A DNA stretch of 64,000 bases from the NCBI RefSeq assembly GCF_020071995.1, contig NZ_JABWTK010000009.1, positions 62,001 through 126,000 of the forward strand, given 5' to 3'. Every line of letters begins with the position of its first letter. Positions within the stretch are counted from its first letter, which is position 1. The position numbers and the translations under genes are program-made. This DNA is from Planococcus chinensis. GTDB taxonomy: Bacteria > Bacillota > Bacilli > Bacillales_A > Planococcaceae. The notes beneath the pieces were generated by a model. It had not been told where the DNA came from, made no database searches, and saw only the letters and a program-made list of their open reading frames with translations. This document shows, one piece after another, positions 8,472 through 16,475 of the stretch.

Positions 8472-9902
8472 GTGGCGGAACGAACGCGAAAAGTAGCAGT
8501 CGTGGGCGGAGGAATCACAGGTCTGTCTGCTGCTTACTATTTACAAAAACATGCGAAGGAACATGGCGTTTCATTGGAAGTCACCTTGATTGAGGCGACG
8601 CACCGCTTAGGCGGAAAAATCCAAACGCTGCGCAAAGACGGTTTTGTAATTGAGCGTGGGTCAGATTCGTTTCTCTCCCGTACGAAAAATATCAATGCAT
8701 TGGTCAAGGATTTGGGCATCGAAGATCAGTTGGTGGAAAGCGGTGCAGGGGAAACTTATGTCATGGTGGAAGACAAACTGCATCCTGTACCGAAAGGCTC
8801 GGTGATGGGCGTTCCGACAGCTGTTGGACCGTTTCTGGCTTCGGCGTTGTATTCCTGGAGCGGCAAAGTCCGAGCGGCAGTCGACTTGATTCTGCCCAAA
8901 TCCAAAAAAACAACGGATCAGCCGGTCGGTCCCTTTGTGCGGCGCCGTTTCGGCAATGAAGTCGTGGAAAACTTAATTGAACCGCTGTTTTCCGGTTTTT
9001 TTTCCGGGGACATCGACCGCTTAAGTTTAGACGCCACTTTCCCGGCATTCCAGGAAATCGAGCAGCAGCACCGCAGCCTGATTTATGGGATGAAAAAAGC
9101 CGAACGGATTTGCCCCGACGAATACACCACTAATAAAAAAGGCGTTTTCCGTTCGTTTAAGAATGGATTGGAAACGCTGGTGTCTGCGATTGAAAAAGAA
9201 CTGTCCGGCAGCACGGTACTAAAAGGCGTTAAAGTGGTACAAATTGCAGAAAACAATGGCAAAGCTGTTTTAAAGCTGAATAATGAGTCGACATTGGTGG
9301 TGGATGACGTCATTTTTGCGCTTCCTCATACGAAAGTCCAGCCCTTATTTGAGCCATACGGTTTATTGGAAGAGTTAAAAGCGATGCCGGCAACTTCAGT
9401 TGCAACTGTGTCCATGGCGTTTCCGGCTGAAGCGGTCCGCGAATTCGCGGATCAGGCCATGGGATTCGTCGTGGCACGAAACAGCGACCTTTCCATCACG
9501 GCATGCATTGCTTCGCATTGCAAATGGCCATCACAAACGCCGGAAGGCAAAATGCTGTTTAAAGCGTTTATTGGCCGTGTCGGTGACGAAGCCGTAGTGG
9601 AATTATCGGATAAAGAAATTGAAAAAACGGTCTTGGCAGATTTGCAAAAAGCGATGGCCATTGAAGCAGATCCGGAATTCACAATTGTTTCGCGCTGGTC
9701 AGAAGCGATGCCGCAATATCTGGTTGGACATAAAGAGCGTGTGGAAAAAGCACGCAGAGAAGTAGAGAAAAACTTTCCCATGGTTCAGATTATCGGCAGT
9801 TCATTTGAAGGGTTTGGCTTGCAAGGCTGTGTAGCTCAAGGCAAAGCAGCGGCGCAGCAAATTCTTGGGAATTGCCAATTGGAACAGGAAAAGCGGAGGT
9901 AG
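8472..9902 (+). CDS. hemY: Coproporphyrinogen III oxidase (CgoX/HemY)
   Basis: An FAD enzyme of 476 residues that oxidises coproporphyrinogen III to coproporphyrin III using oxygen. The N-terminal VAVVGGGITGLSAAYYL is the dinucleotide-binding motif; GGKIQT and ERGSDSF follow in the family order, and the C-terminal GFGLQGCVAQGKAAA closes the FAD site. In the coproporphyrin pathway HemY acts before HemH, and HemQ (not in this window) finishes heme. GTG start at 8472 with AGAGGG upstream. Its stop codon is four bases before the start of the lipoprotein gene that follows. Confidence 0.95.
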   Translation: MAERTRKVAVVGGGITGLSAAYYLQKHAKEHGVSLEVTLIEATHRLGGKIQTLRKDGFVIERGSDSFLSRTKNINALVKDLGIEDQLVESGAGETYVMVEDKLHPVPKGSVMGVPTAVGPFLASALYSWSGKVRAAVDLILPKSKKTTDQPVGPFVRRRFGNEVVENLIEPLFSGFFSGDIDRLSLDATFPAFQEIEQQHRSLIYGMKKAERICPDEYTTNKKGVFRSFKNGLETLVSAIEKELSGSTVLKGVKVVQIAENNGKAVLKLNNESTLVVDDVIFALPHTKVQPLFEPYGLLEELKAMPATSVATVSMAFPAEAVREFADQAMGFVVARNSDLSITACIASHCKWPSQTPEGKMLFKAFIGRVGDEAVVELSDKEIEKTVLADLQKAMAIEADPEFTIVSRWSEAMPQYLVGHKERVEKARREVEKNFPMVQIIGSSFEGFGLQGCVAQGKAAAQQILGNCQLEQEKRR

Positions 9903-9906
9903 CACT

Positions 9907-10377
9907 ATGAAGAAATTGATTGGGCTGGCATTGCCGCTCATGCTGTTAGCGGCATGCGGCAGTGAAGAAGCCGATTCAGCCGGAACCGGCAATTCACTGG
10001 AAGAAGTTGTGGTGGAGATCAATACGCCGCAAACAGTGGAACAGACTGGGGAAGTCGTGTTGTCGGCAACGGTTACGCAAGGCGATAAGGCTGTCGAAGA
10101 TGCAGATGAAGTCGTTTATGAAGTTTGGGAGTCGGGACACCGCGATAGCAGTGAAATGATTGAAGCGGAACATACAGGAGACGGTGTTTATGAAGCCGAG
10201 ACCGCCTTTGAAGAAGAAGGCGTCTACTTGATTCAGGCGCATACCAGCGCACGCCGCCTTCACGTGATGCCGAAACAGGAAATCACTGTAGGCAATCCGG
10301 ATCCTGCATCTGTCGAACCGGATGACAGCGATGACGCAGAAGGCATGGACAAAATGGGAGACCATTCCGGTCACTAA
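9907..10377 (+). CDS. YtkA-like lipoprotein in the heme operon
   Basis: A 156-residue secreted lipoprotein. A basic N-terminus and hydrophobic core end in the lipobox LLAAC with Cys17 as the lipidation site. An acidic linker follows, then a beta-rich domain (about 35-125) resembling the YtkA-like/FixH-like family, and a tail rich in Asp, Met and His (MDKMGDHSGH) that could bind metal. It begins four bases after hemY and its GGAGG ribosome-binding site lies in the last hemY codons, so it is co-transcribed with heme synthesis. The family function is unknown; a role in copper or heme handling outside the membrane is inference from the tail and the context. Confidence 0.8.
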   Translation: MKKLIGLALPLMLLAACGSEEADSAGTGNSLEEVVVEINTPQTVEQTGEVVLSATVTQGDKAVEDADEVVYEVWESGHRDSSEMIEAEHTGDGVYEAETAFEEEGVYLIQAHTSARRLHVMPKQEITVGNPDPASVEPDDSDDAEGMDKMGDHSGH

Positions 10378-10388
10378 AATGAGGAAAG

Positions 10389-10414
10389 AGCCGGCTGCGT
10401 TTACGCAGCTGGCT
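10389..10414 (+). terminator. Hairpin after the hem operon (weak terminator)
   Basis: An 11-bp stem with one G-T pair (10389-10399 with 10404-10414) and a four-base loop. The following bases are not a true T run, so termination may be partial; a much stronger bidirectional hairpin lies about 190 nt downstream. Confidence 0.5.
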
Positions 10415-10419
10415 TCAGT

Positions 10420-10481
10420 CTGTAGACAAAGTCTAAATAAAATGTATAGCGATACGATAAAACCAACCGGGCCGGCCACTT
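10420..10481. repeat. Short dispersed repeat, copy 1
   Basis: This stretch starts CTGTAGACAAA and ends AACCAACCGGGCCGGCCACT; it matches 53005-53063 closely in order and spacing. In both places it begins a few bases after a terminator hairpin. The rest of the gap to 10603 shows no gene or structure that I can recognise. Confidence 0.65.
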
Positions 10482-10603
10482 TGGATAAGACACATGCTAC
10501 TGGTATATGACCCATGCCAGATGAAGAAAAAGAACAGTTTCGCTGACACATCGGGCTGTATGATACAGATGTTGGTACAGCTGCTGGGAGTGTTCAGGCA
10601 CAA

Positions 10604-10646
10604 ATAAAAGAAGCGGACGCTTATTGGCAGCGTCCGCTTCTTTTAT
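10604..10646. terminator. Strong bidirectional terminator between the hem operon and yhfH
   Basis: A perfect 18-bp inverted repeat (10604-10621 with 10629-10646) whose ends are AT-rich, so it can act in both directions between convergent units. Confidence 0.88.
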
Positions 10647-10652
10647 GTATGT

Positions 10653-10781
10653 TTATAATTCGTCGCACTTTTCACATTGGCTACCATAACATTCATGCTG
10701 TTCTTCGATCTTTTCTCCACAATTCGAGCATTGTTTCGCGGGCAGGTTCTTGAAAAATTCCACTACGTTTTCCATATCCAT
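10653..10781 (-). CDS. yhfH: YhfH-family small zinc-ribbon-like protein
   Basis: A 42-residue protein with four cysteines in two pairs (CSNC at 18-21 and CEKC at 36-39) plus Cys31, and the family motif EEQHECYGSQC. The pattern FF+NLPAKxCSxCGExIEEQHECYG is the YhfH-like small protein family of Bacillales, probably zinc-binding; no function is known. Start at 10781 follows AAAGGAG by five bases (ATG at 10775 is an alternative). It has its own promoter and terminator. In B. subtilis yhfH also neighbours lplJ, which supports the name. Confidence 0.85.
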   Translation of the reverse strand: MDMENVVEFFKNLPAKQCSNCGEKIEEQHECYGSQCEKCDEL

Positions 10782-10820
10782 TCCAGCTCCTTTTGTTATA
10801 GTACTGTGATTCTTTATTGA

Positions 10821-10849
10821 ATTGTATTATAACAGTTTGCATTCGTCAA
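10821..10849 (-). promoter_or_regulatory. SigA-type promoter for yhfH
   Basis: Minus-strand TTGACG (10849-10844), 17-nt spacer, TACAAT (10826-10821), about 40 nt before the start codon. Confidence 0.7.
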
Positions 10850-10918
10850 CCCTAAACGTGAATTTTTTTGAAAAATCCGTTAAACTAAAGGGAGTATGTA
10901 TTTCAAAGGAGAGAAATT

Positions 10919-11911
10919 ATGTATTTCGTAGACAATAAAGGCATTACCGACCCGCGCATCAATTTGGCAATTGAAGAATACCTGTTAAAAACGATGGATG
11001 TAGAAAAAGATCCATTTTTGCTGTTTTACATAAATGAACCTTCTATCATCATCGGGAAAAACCAAAACACAGCTGAAGAAATCAACACCGATTATGTGGA
11101 TTCAAACGGCATTCACGTTGTTCGCCGCTTGTCCGGCGGCGGCGCTGTCTACCATGACCTCGGCAACTTGAATTACAGCTTTATCACAGTCGACGACGGC
11201 AACAGTTTCCGCAATTTCCGGAAGTTCACTGAGCCCGTGGTACAAGCTTTACAGAGCCTCGGCGTCAATGCCGAGCTATCCGGACGCAATGATTTGATGG
11301 TGGAAGGGCGCAAAGTTTCAGGCAACGCCCAATTCTCCACCCGCGGCCGCATGTTCAGCCACGGAACCTTGATGTTTGATACAGAAGTGGATGCAGTAGT
11401 ATCGGCTTTAAAAGTCAGCAAAGAAAAAATTGAGTCCAAAGGCATCAAGTCGATTCGCAGCCGCGTCGCGAATATTTCAGAGTTCTTGAAAGAACCGATG
11501 ACGGTTACAGAATTCCGTTCGGCAATCCTGGCTTCACTATTTGATGGAGAAGAGAACATCCGGTACTGGGAATTGACGGATCAGGATTGGGAAAATATCC
11601 GCCAATTATCAAAAGAGCGCTACGGCAACTGGGACTGGAACTACGGGAAATCGCCTAAGTTCAATGTGAAGCATTCACACCGCTTCCCGGTCGGCGGCAT
11701 TGATGTGCGCCTGCAAGTTGAAAATGGCATCGTAAAAGATGCCAATATTTACGGCGACTTTTTCGGCGTCGGCGATGTGGCGGAAATCGAACAAGCCATT
11801 ACCGGCGTTAAATATGAACGTGCTTCACTCGACGAAGCCATCAGTGGATTTGATATCCCGACTTATCTTGGCGGCATCACGAAAGAAGAATTCCTGAAAT
11901 TAATTTATTAA
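10919..11911 (+). CDS. lplJ: Lipoate-protein ligase LplJ
   Basis: Activates free lipoate with ATP and attaches it to lipoyl domains of 2-oxoacid dehydrogenases and the glycine cleavage H protein. 330 residues, with the large N-terminal catalytic domain and the C-terminal accessory domain of the LplA type. RRLSGGGAVYHDLGNLNYSF is the lipoate-binding loop; SGNAQ carries part of the adenylate pocket; KSPKFNVKHSHRF starts the accessory domain. Start at 10919 after AAAGGAG. It is monocistronic with a clear terminator. Confidence 0.95.
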   Translation: MYFVDNKGITDPRINLAIEEYLLKTMDVEKDPFLLFYINEPSIIIGKNQNTAEEINTDYVDSNGIHVVRRLSGGGAVYHDLGNLNYSFITVDDGNSFRNFRKFTEPVVQALQSLGVNAELSGRNDLMVEGRKVSGNAQFSTRGRMFSHGTLMFDTEVDAVVSALKVSKEKIESKGIKSIRSRVANISEFLKEPMTVTEFRSAILASLFDGEENIRYWELTDQDWENIRQLSKERYGNWDWNYGKSPKFNVKHSHRFPVGGIDVRLQVENGIVKDANIYGDFFGVGDVAEIEQAITGVKYERASLDEAISGFDIPTYLGGITKEEFLKLIY

Positions 11912-11920
11912 GAATTCATG

Positions 11921-11951
11921 AAGAGCCTGCTATCGAGCAGGCTCTTTTGTT
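11921..11951 (+). terminator. Terminator of lplJ
   Basis: Perfect 11-bp stem AAGAGCCTGCT/AGCAGGCTCTT with a four-base loop, followed by TTGTT. Confidence 0.88.
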
Positions 11952-11984
11952 AAAATGAAAAGAAACAGGAAAGGGGGAATCAAT

Positions 11985-12689
11985 ATGGCAGCTCAAAGAA
12001 TTTTCATCGTGGAAGATGATTTGAAAATAGCGGCGATGCTGGCCGAGACTTTGCGGAAATACCATTACGATGTGGAAACTGCAAAAGATTTCGACCGCAT
12101 TCTTGAAGAGTTTGAGGCATTTGATCCCCATATGGTTCTGCTCGATATCAATTTGCCTTCTTACGATGGATATTATTGGTGCCGCCAATTGCGCCAAACA
12201 TCCACTTGTCCGATTTTATTCATATCCGCGAGATCAGGGGAAATGGACCAGGTGTTTGCCCTGGAAAATGGCGGGGATGATTTTATCACGAAACCTTTCC
12301 ATTACGAAATCGTCCTTGCAAAAATAAGAAGCCATTTGCGCAGAGCCTACGGGGAATATGCTCCGAAGCAGGAAGAACGTTCAGTAAAGGCAGGGCGCAT
12401 CTCGCTGTTTCTTGAACGGATGGAGCTTCATGTAAAGTCTGCAATCATTCCTTTGCAGAAAAAAGAATGCACCATCATGGAATTGCTATTGGCCCAATAC
12501 CCGAAAGTGGTGACGCGGGAGCAGCTGCTGGAAGAGCTTTGGGATGACCAGGCTTTTGTAGACGAAAATACGCTGAACGTCAATATGACGCGTGTGCGGA
12601 AGAAACTGGCGGATTATGAAGTGTTGTCTTCCATTGAAACGGTCCGGGGATCAGGCTATCGTTTGCTGATCCATGAGGAGGAACTGTAA
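11985..12689 (+). CDS. BceR-type response regulator
   Basis: A 234-residue OmpR/PhoB-family regulator: receiver domain with acidic pocket EDD (10-12), phosphorylation site Asp54 in LLDINLP, conserved KPF near 103, then a winged-helix DNA-binding domain ending in ETVRGSGYRL. The sequence WCRQLR and the order of following genes (kinase, ATPase, FtsX-like permease) are those of the Bce/Psd/Yts modules that sense and resist peptide antibiotics. Start at 11985 after AAAGGGGG. Its stop codon overlaps the kinase start by one base. The inducing compound is not predictable. Confidence 0.9.
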   Translation: MAAQRIFIVEDDLKIAAMLAETLRKYHYDVETAKDFDRILEEFEAFDPHMVLLDINLPSYDGYYWCRQLRQTSTCPILFISARSGEMDQVFALENGGDDFITKPFHYEIVLAKIRSHLRRAYGEYAPKQEERSVKAGRISLFLERMELHVKSAIIPLQKKECTIMELLLAQYPKVVTREQLLEELWDDQAFVDENTLNVNMTRVRKKLADYEVLSSIETVRGSGYRLLIHEEEL

Positions 12690-13792
12690 TGTTTCGCTTG
12701 TTTTTTAAAGAACATGCTGCGTTTATCGTTTTCCAAGTCGTGCTGGTGGCGTTCATCATGGCGCTGTACTGGCTCGACGGCTTCCGGAACGTCGATACGG
12801 CGATTTACTCTTTTGTCATTAGCACATTGCTGGTCGTCACTTTTTTAGCAGCCCGGTTTGTGAAGCGGTATCATTTCTACCAAAAGATTCTGGCGGTTCC
12901 GGACCGGATGGAACATGCCATTCAGCATGAAGCCCGGTCTCCGGAACAGCTTCAAAGCGAAAAGTATTTGCAGGAATTGTACCGGCTTTACCAGAACGAG
13001 GCGCAGGCGCTTTATGCTTCCCAAAACCGCCATCTGCAGTTCATGAACCAATGGGTGCATCAGATGAAAACCCCTTTATCGGTTATGCAATTATTGCTTC
13101 AAGAAGAAGGGGAACTCGACAAAAACAGTGTCCGTGAAGAAGTGGACCGGTTGAAGTCGGGTCTCGATACCGTATTGATGAATGCACGGTTGGATACATT
13201 TGAAGACGATATGCAAATCGAACAAGTCTCGCTGCGCGCCATGGTCGCGGAAATCGTCACAGAAAACAAGCGCTTGTTTATTTCCAAGCGCGTGTATCCG
13301 GAAATCGACATGGCCGAAGACTGCGTTGTGGCAACTGACCGGAAATGGATGAAGTTTATCGTGGGGCAGTTTTTAACAAATGCCTTAAAATATACGTTTG
13401 AACCGAACAAGAAAGTGTATCTCCATGCCGAATGTGCAGACGGCAACGCCGTTTTGACGGTTCGGGATGAAGGAATCGGCATTCCGTCCTCCGATTTGCC
13501 GCGCATTACGAAAGCCTTTTTCACAGGGGAAAACGGGCGGAAAACGGGGGAGTCTACGGGAATGGGCTTGTATTTAGCAAAAGAAGTATGCGATAAACTC
13601 GGCCACCAGCTGACAATTTCCTCGGAACGGGGACAAGGAACTGCCGTATCGGTATCGTTCTTCAACCAAGACTCAACAACAGGAGGCCAAGACGATGTCG
13701 TTATTGAAGATCGACGAAGTGACGAAAGTGTACGAAGGGAAGGTCACCCATCGGGCGTTGAATCAACTGAGCTTCGAAGTGGAAAAAGGTGA
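12689..13792 (+). CDS. BceS-type intramembrane-sensing histidine kinase
   Basis: A 367-residue kinase with two N-terminal membrane segments (about 10-28 and 37-56) joined by a very short outer loop, so it has no sensor domain; such kinases are activated by direct contact with the partner ABC transporter. The phosphoacceptor is His124 in HQMKTPLSV; N-box NALKYTF and G-boxes DEGIGIP and GMGLYLAKEV are present. The catalytic domain is complete by about residue 325, but the frame stays open for about 40 more low-complexity, charged residues, overlapping the next gene by 98 nt in another frame. Relatives normally end near the start of the ATPase gene, so the tail is odd (see findings). Confidence 0.9.
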   Translation: MFRLFFKEHAAFIVFQVVLVAFIMALYWLDGFRNVDTAIYSFVISTLLVVTFLAARFVKRYHFYQKILAVPDRMEHAIQHEARSPEQLQSEKYLQELYRLYQNEAQALYASQNRHLQFMNQWVHQMKTPLSVMQLLLQEEGELDKNSVREEVDRLKSGLDTVLMNARLDTFEDDMQIEQVSLRAMVAEIVTENKRLFISKRVYPEIDMAEDCVVATDRKWMKFIVGQFLTNALKYTFEPNKKVYLHAECADGNAVLTVRDEGIGIPSSDLPRITKAFFTGENGRKTGESTGMGLYLAKEVCDKLGHQLTISSERGQGTAVSVSFFNQDSTTGGQDDVVIEDRRSDESVRREGHPSGVESTELRSGKR

Positions 13793-14468
13793 ATTTCTGG
13801 CTGTCATGGGCCCTTCCGGCAGCGGAAAAACAACGCTGCTCAACTTGATTTCAACAATCGATTCGCTGACTGCCGGTGAGATTCTCATCGACGGCGTCAA
13901 TCCCCATCGCCTGGACAAAAATGAACTGGCGCTGTTCAGACGGCGCAAACTTGGCTTTGTGTTCCAGGATTTTAATTTGCTGCAGATGCTGACAGTGGAA
14001 GAAAATCTGGTGCTGCCGCTGACGCTGGATTATGTGCCGATCAACGATATGGCGACGCGTGTATTGGAACTTGCCAAACGGCTCGATTTAACGGCCATTC
14101 TCCATAAGCGACCGAATGAAATATCCGGCGGGGAAGCCCAGCGGACCGCAATCGGCCGGGCATTGATCCACAAGCCGGCCATCATTCTGGCCGATGAACC
14201 GACCGGGAACCTGGATTCAAAAGCCTCACGGGACGTCCTGGATTTATTATCGAAAGTCAGTGCCAACGAAGGGGCGACCATTGTGATGGTGACGCATGAC
14301 CCCATCGCTGCCAGCTACTGCGACCGGGTGCTGTTCATCAAAGACGGGGAATTTTTCAATGAAATCTATGGCGATGAACGCCGCCAGACTTTCTATCAAA
14401 GAATCTTGAATGTTCTATCCTTGCTTGGAGGAAACGTGAATGACCTTTCGGCAACTCGCTTACCATAA
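13695..14468 (+). CDS. BceA-type ABC transporter ATPase
   Basis: A 257-residue ATPase of the MacB/LolD type, expected to pair with the large FtsX-like permease that follows. Walker A GPSGSGKTT (about 37-45), Q-loop in FVFQDFNLL, signature ISGGEAQR, Walker B IILADEPTGNLD, and MVTHDP with the switch histidine are all intact. The start at 13695 has AGGAGG nine bases upstream, inside the kinase frame. It overlaps the permease gene by 29 nt, so the last genes are translationally coupled. With the permease it would both signal to the kinase and remove peptide antibiotics from their cell-wall target. Confidence 0.92.
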   Translation: MSLLKIDEVTKVYEGKVTHRALNQLSFEVEKGEFLAVMGPSGSGKTTLLNLISTIDSLTAGEILIDGVNPHRLDKNELALFRRRKLGFVFQDFNLLQMLTVEENLVLPLTLDYVPINDMATRVLELAKRLDLTAILHKRPNEISGGEAQRTAIGRALIHKPAIILADEPTGNLDSKASRDVLDLLSKVSANEGATIVMVTHDPIAASYCDRVLFIKDGEFFNEIYGDERRQTFYQRILNVLSLLGGNVNDLSATRLP

Positions 14469-16377
14469 TGTCTTACGGAGCCGCCGCAGCTACGCCGCGT
14501 TCTTTCTGGCCAGTGTATTTTCCGTTATGGTGTTTTTTGTGTATTCGATGTTTATTTTCCATCCGCTTTTTAAAGAAGATGGGCTGCAGGAACTGGCTGT
14601 CCGCGGCATGTTCATCGCAGAAATCGTCTTGTATATCTTCACGCTGTTTTTCCTGTTCTATTCGATGAGCGCTTTTTTGCAGGCCCGGTCGAAAGAGTTT
14701 GGCATCCTCATGCATTTGGGCATGACCAAAAAGCAACTGAACAAAATGATCTTTTTTGAGACGATGATTCTCGGGGCGGTTTCAACAGTGGCTGGAATTG
14801 CTTTCGGCTTTGCTTTTTCGAAATTCTTCTTTATGATCGGCCGCGAAATCATGCAGCTGGAATCGCTTCCTTTGTATGTATCGTGGAAGCCCTTTGCTTT
14901 GACGATTGGGGCTTTTGCCAGTTTGTTCATCATCATCTCCGTTATCAGTGTGTCGTTTATCCGGACAAAAGGCATCCTGGATTTGCTGCAGGGCTATTGG
15001 AAGACGGATGAAGTGACAGGGATTTCAAAAGGACTGTCGATCCTGGGCGTCGCTCTACTATTAACTGCTTATATTTTGGCTTCAGTGGTCACGGACCAGA
15101 CGGTTTATCAAATGGCCGCCCTCATTCCGCCGCTTGCCACGCTTGGCACGTATCTGTTTTTCACCCATTCGATCCACTCGCTGCTGAACCTGTACAAACG
15201 AAGAAAAGGCATCTATTGGCATAAGACGCGGCTCATTTCTTTGGCGGAAGCTTCAGTGAAGCTGAAAGACAGTGCCCAGATGTTCTTCATCGTAACGATC
15301 GTTTCGACGGTGGCGTTTTTGACGGTAGGGACACTGGCCTCGTTTATGTCCTATACCGGAGACTTCCGGGAATCCAATCCGCTCGGCTTGATTTATATTT
15401 CATTTAACGGCAATGAATCAGAACAGGCAGATGTGGACAGATTGGCTTTGCAACTGGAAGAAAAGCAATTGGCTTACGATGTCGTGCCGCTGTCGATCAA
15501 ACGCCAAACGTCCGCTTTTACCGGAAACGATGTGGACATTTTCCCGGCGCAGCAATTTAACCGGCTGGCCTTTTCGCTTGGCTTCGAGCCAGTCTACCCG
15601 GAGAAGGGGAAAGGAATTTTTATCCCTTATTCCAGGGATTCACTGAAAGAGCTGGAAAACAGCAATGTACAAACCACATTGGTGGAAAGCGGCATCGAAC
15701 TTTCCATTGCGGAAGTTTATCCGCGGCTGATGTTTCCGGGGCATACGATAAATTTAAACAGCATCATTGTTAACGACGAGGATTATGAAGCGATCGATCA
15801 GCCCCTGATTGGCTATGGCCCCGGGGAGTCGACATTCACGTATTATGCGTTCGATGTACCGGAATGGGAAGAGACGATTGCCATCGGTGGGGAATTGGAA
15901 GAAAAGATGGAGCAAGCAGCCGCTGCTGCAGATTTCAGCGGCGTTAATTTCTTCTTTGAAAACCCTGGTGAAGACTATCGGCGCTTTAAATCATCGTTTG
16001 CCATTCTGCTGTTTATCGGAGTCATGGTAGCAGCGGTGTTCTTGCTGGCTGCGGGAAGCTTTATTTACTTTAAATTGTATACGGGGCTTGAACGCGACCG
16101 GAAGCAATATTCGCTTTTGGTGCGCCTTGGGATGACGGAAAAAGAGCTCCGGAAAATCGTCAACCGGCAGCTCGTTCCCCAGTTCTTCCTGCCGTGGGGC
16201 GTTGCCTTGCTCCACAGCACATTTGCTTTCATTTCGCTTCAAGTGGTGTGGGACGAATTTGCCGAACTGTCGATCCTTGGCGAAATGGTCCTCGTGCTGA
16301 GCGGATTTACGGTGGCTCAAATTCTTTACTTCTTTTTAATACGCTGGCGTTATATTGCCCATCTGCAAGCATCGTAA
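14440..16377 (+). CDS. BceB-type ABC transporter permease (FtsX family)
   Basis: A 645-residue permease with the ten-helix plan of Bce transporters: one N-terminal helix (about 18-38), a group of helices up to about 305, a large extracytoplasmic domain (about 310-525) thought to recognise the antibiotic, then three C-terminal helices. FtsX-like segments are visible as RSKEFGILMHLGMTKKQL (about 84-101) and RKQYSLLVRLGMTEKEL near 555. Start at 14440 follows TTGGAGGAAACG. It is the last gene of the four-gene cassette and ends in a hairpin. Confidence 0.9.
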   Translation: MTFRQLAYHNVLRSRRSYAAFFLASVFSVMVFFVYSMFIFHPLFKEDGLQELAVRGMFIAEIVLYIFTLFFLFYSMSAFLQARSKEFGILMHLGMTKKQLNKMIFFETMILGAVSTVAGIAFGFAFSKFFFMIGREIMQLESLPLYVSWKPFALTIGAFASLFIIISVISVSFIRTKGILDLLQGYWKTDEVTGISKGLSILGVALLLTAYILASVVTDQTVYQMAALIPPLATLGTYLFFTHSIHSLLNLYKRRKGIYWHKTRLISLAEASVKLKDSAQMFFIVTIVSTVAFLTVGTLASFMSYTGDFRESNPLGLIYISFNGNESEQADVDRLALQLEEKQLAYDVVPLSIKRQTSAFTGNDVDIFPAQQFNRLAFSLGFEPVYPEKGKGIFIPYSRDSLKELENSNVQTTLVESGIELSIAEVYPRLMFPGHTINLNSIIVNDEDYEAIDQPLIGYGPGESTFTYYAFDVPEWEETIAIGGELEEKMEQAAAAADFSGVNFFFENPGEDYRRFKSSFAILLFIGVMVAAVFLLAAGSFIYFKLYTGLERDRKQYSLLVRLGMTEKELRKIVNRQLVPQFFLPWGVALLHSTFAFISLQVVWDEFAELSILGEMVLVLSGFTVAQILYFFLIRWRYIAHLQAS

Positions 16378-16400
16378 TTTTACGATGCTTGTTGTATTGT
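16366..16400 (+). terminator. Terminator of the Bce-type cassette
   Basis: Perfect 11-bp stem CAAGCATCGTA/TACGATGCTTG with a four-base loop, overlapping the permease stop codon; the tail TTGTATTGT is only partly T-rich and doubles as the -35 region of the next promoter. Confidence 0.7.
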
Positions 16401-16420
16401 CTGAACATTTATTTTATAAT
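16392..16420 (+). promoter_or_regulatory. SigA-type promoter for lcfB
   Basis: TTGTAT, exact 17-nt spacer, consensus TATAAT. The predicted start of transcription is about 10 nt before the FadR palindrome. Confidence 0.75.
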
Positions 16421-16437
16421 GAATATAGTGTAAATAA

Positions 16438-16455
16438 TGAATGAGTATTCATTCA
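16438..16455 (+). promoter_or_regulatory. FadR operator upstream of lcfB
   Basis: The 18-base sequence TGAATGAGTATTCATTCA is a palindrome that matches the B. subtilis FadR (YsiA) consensus TGAATGAMTANTCATTCA at every position. It lies just downstream of the promoter, where bound FadR would block transcription until long-chain acyl-CoA releases it. Confidence 0.88.
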
Positions 16456-16475
16456 ACACGAAAGAGGGATGGAAG

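Noticed and set aside
9994..10551. 185-codon frame opposite the YtkA-like lipoprotein gene
   Set aside because: Shadow of a real gene that has a lipobox, ribosome-binding site and operon position; the antisense frame has none.
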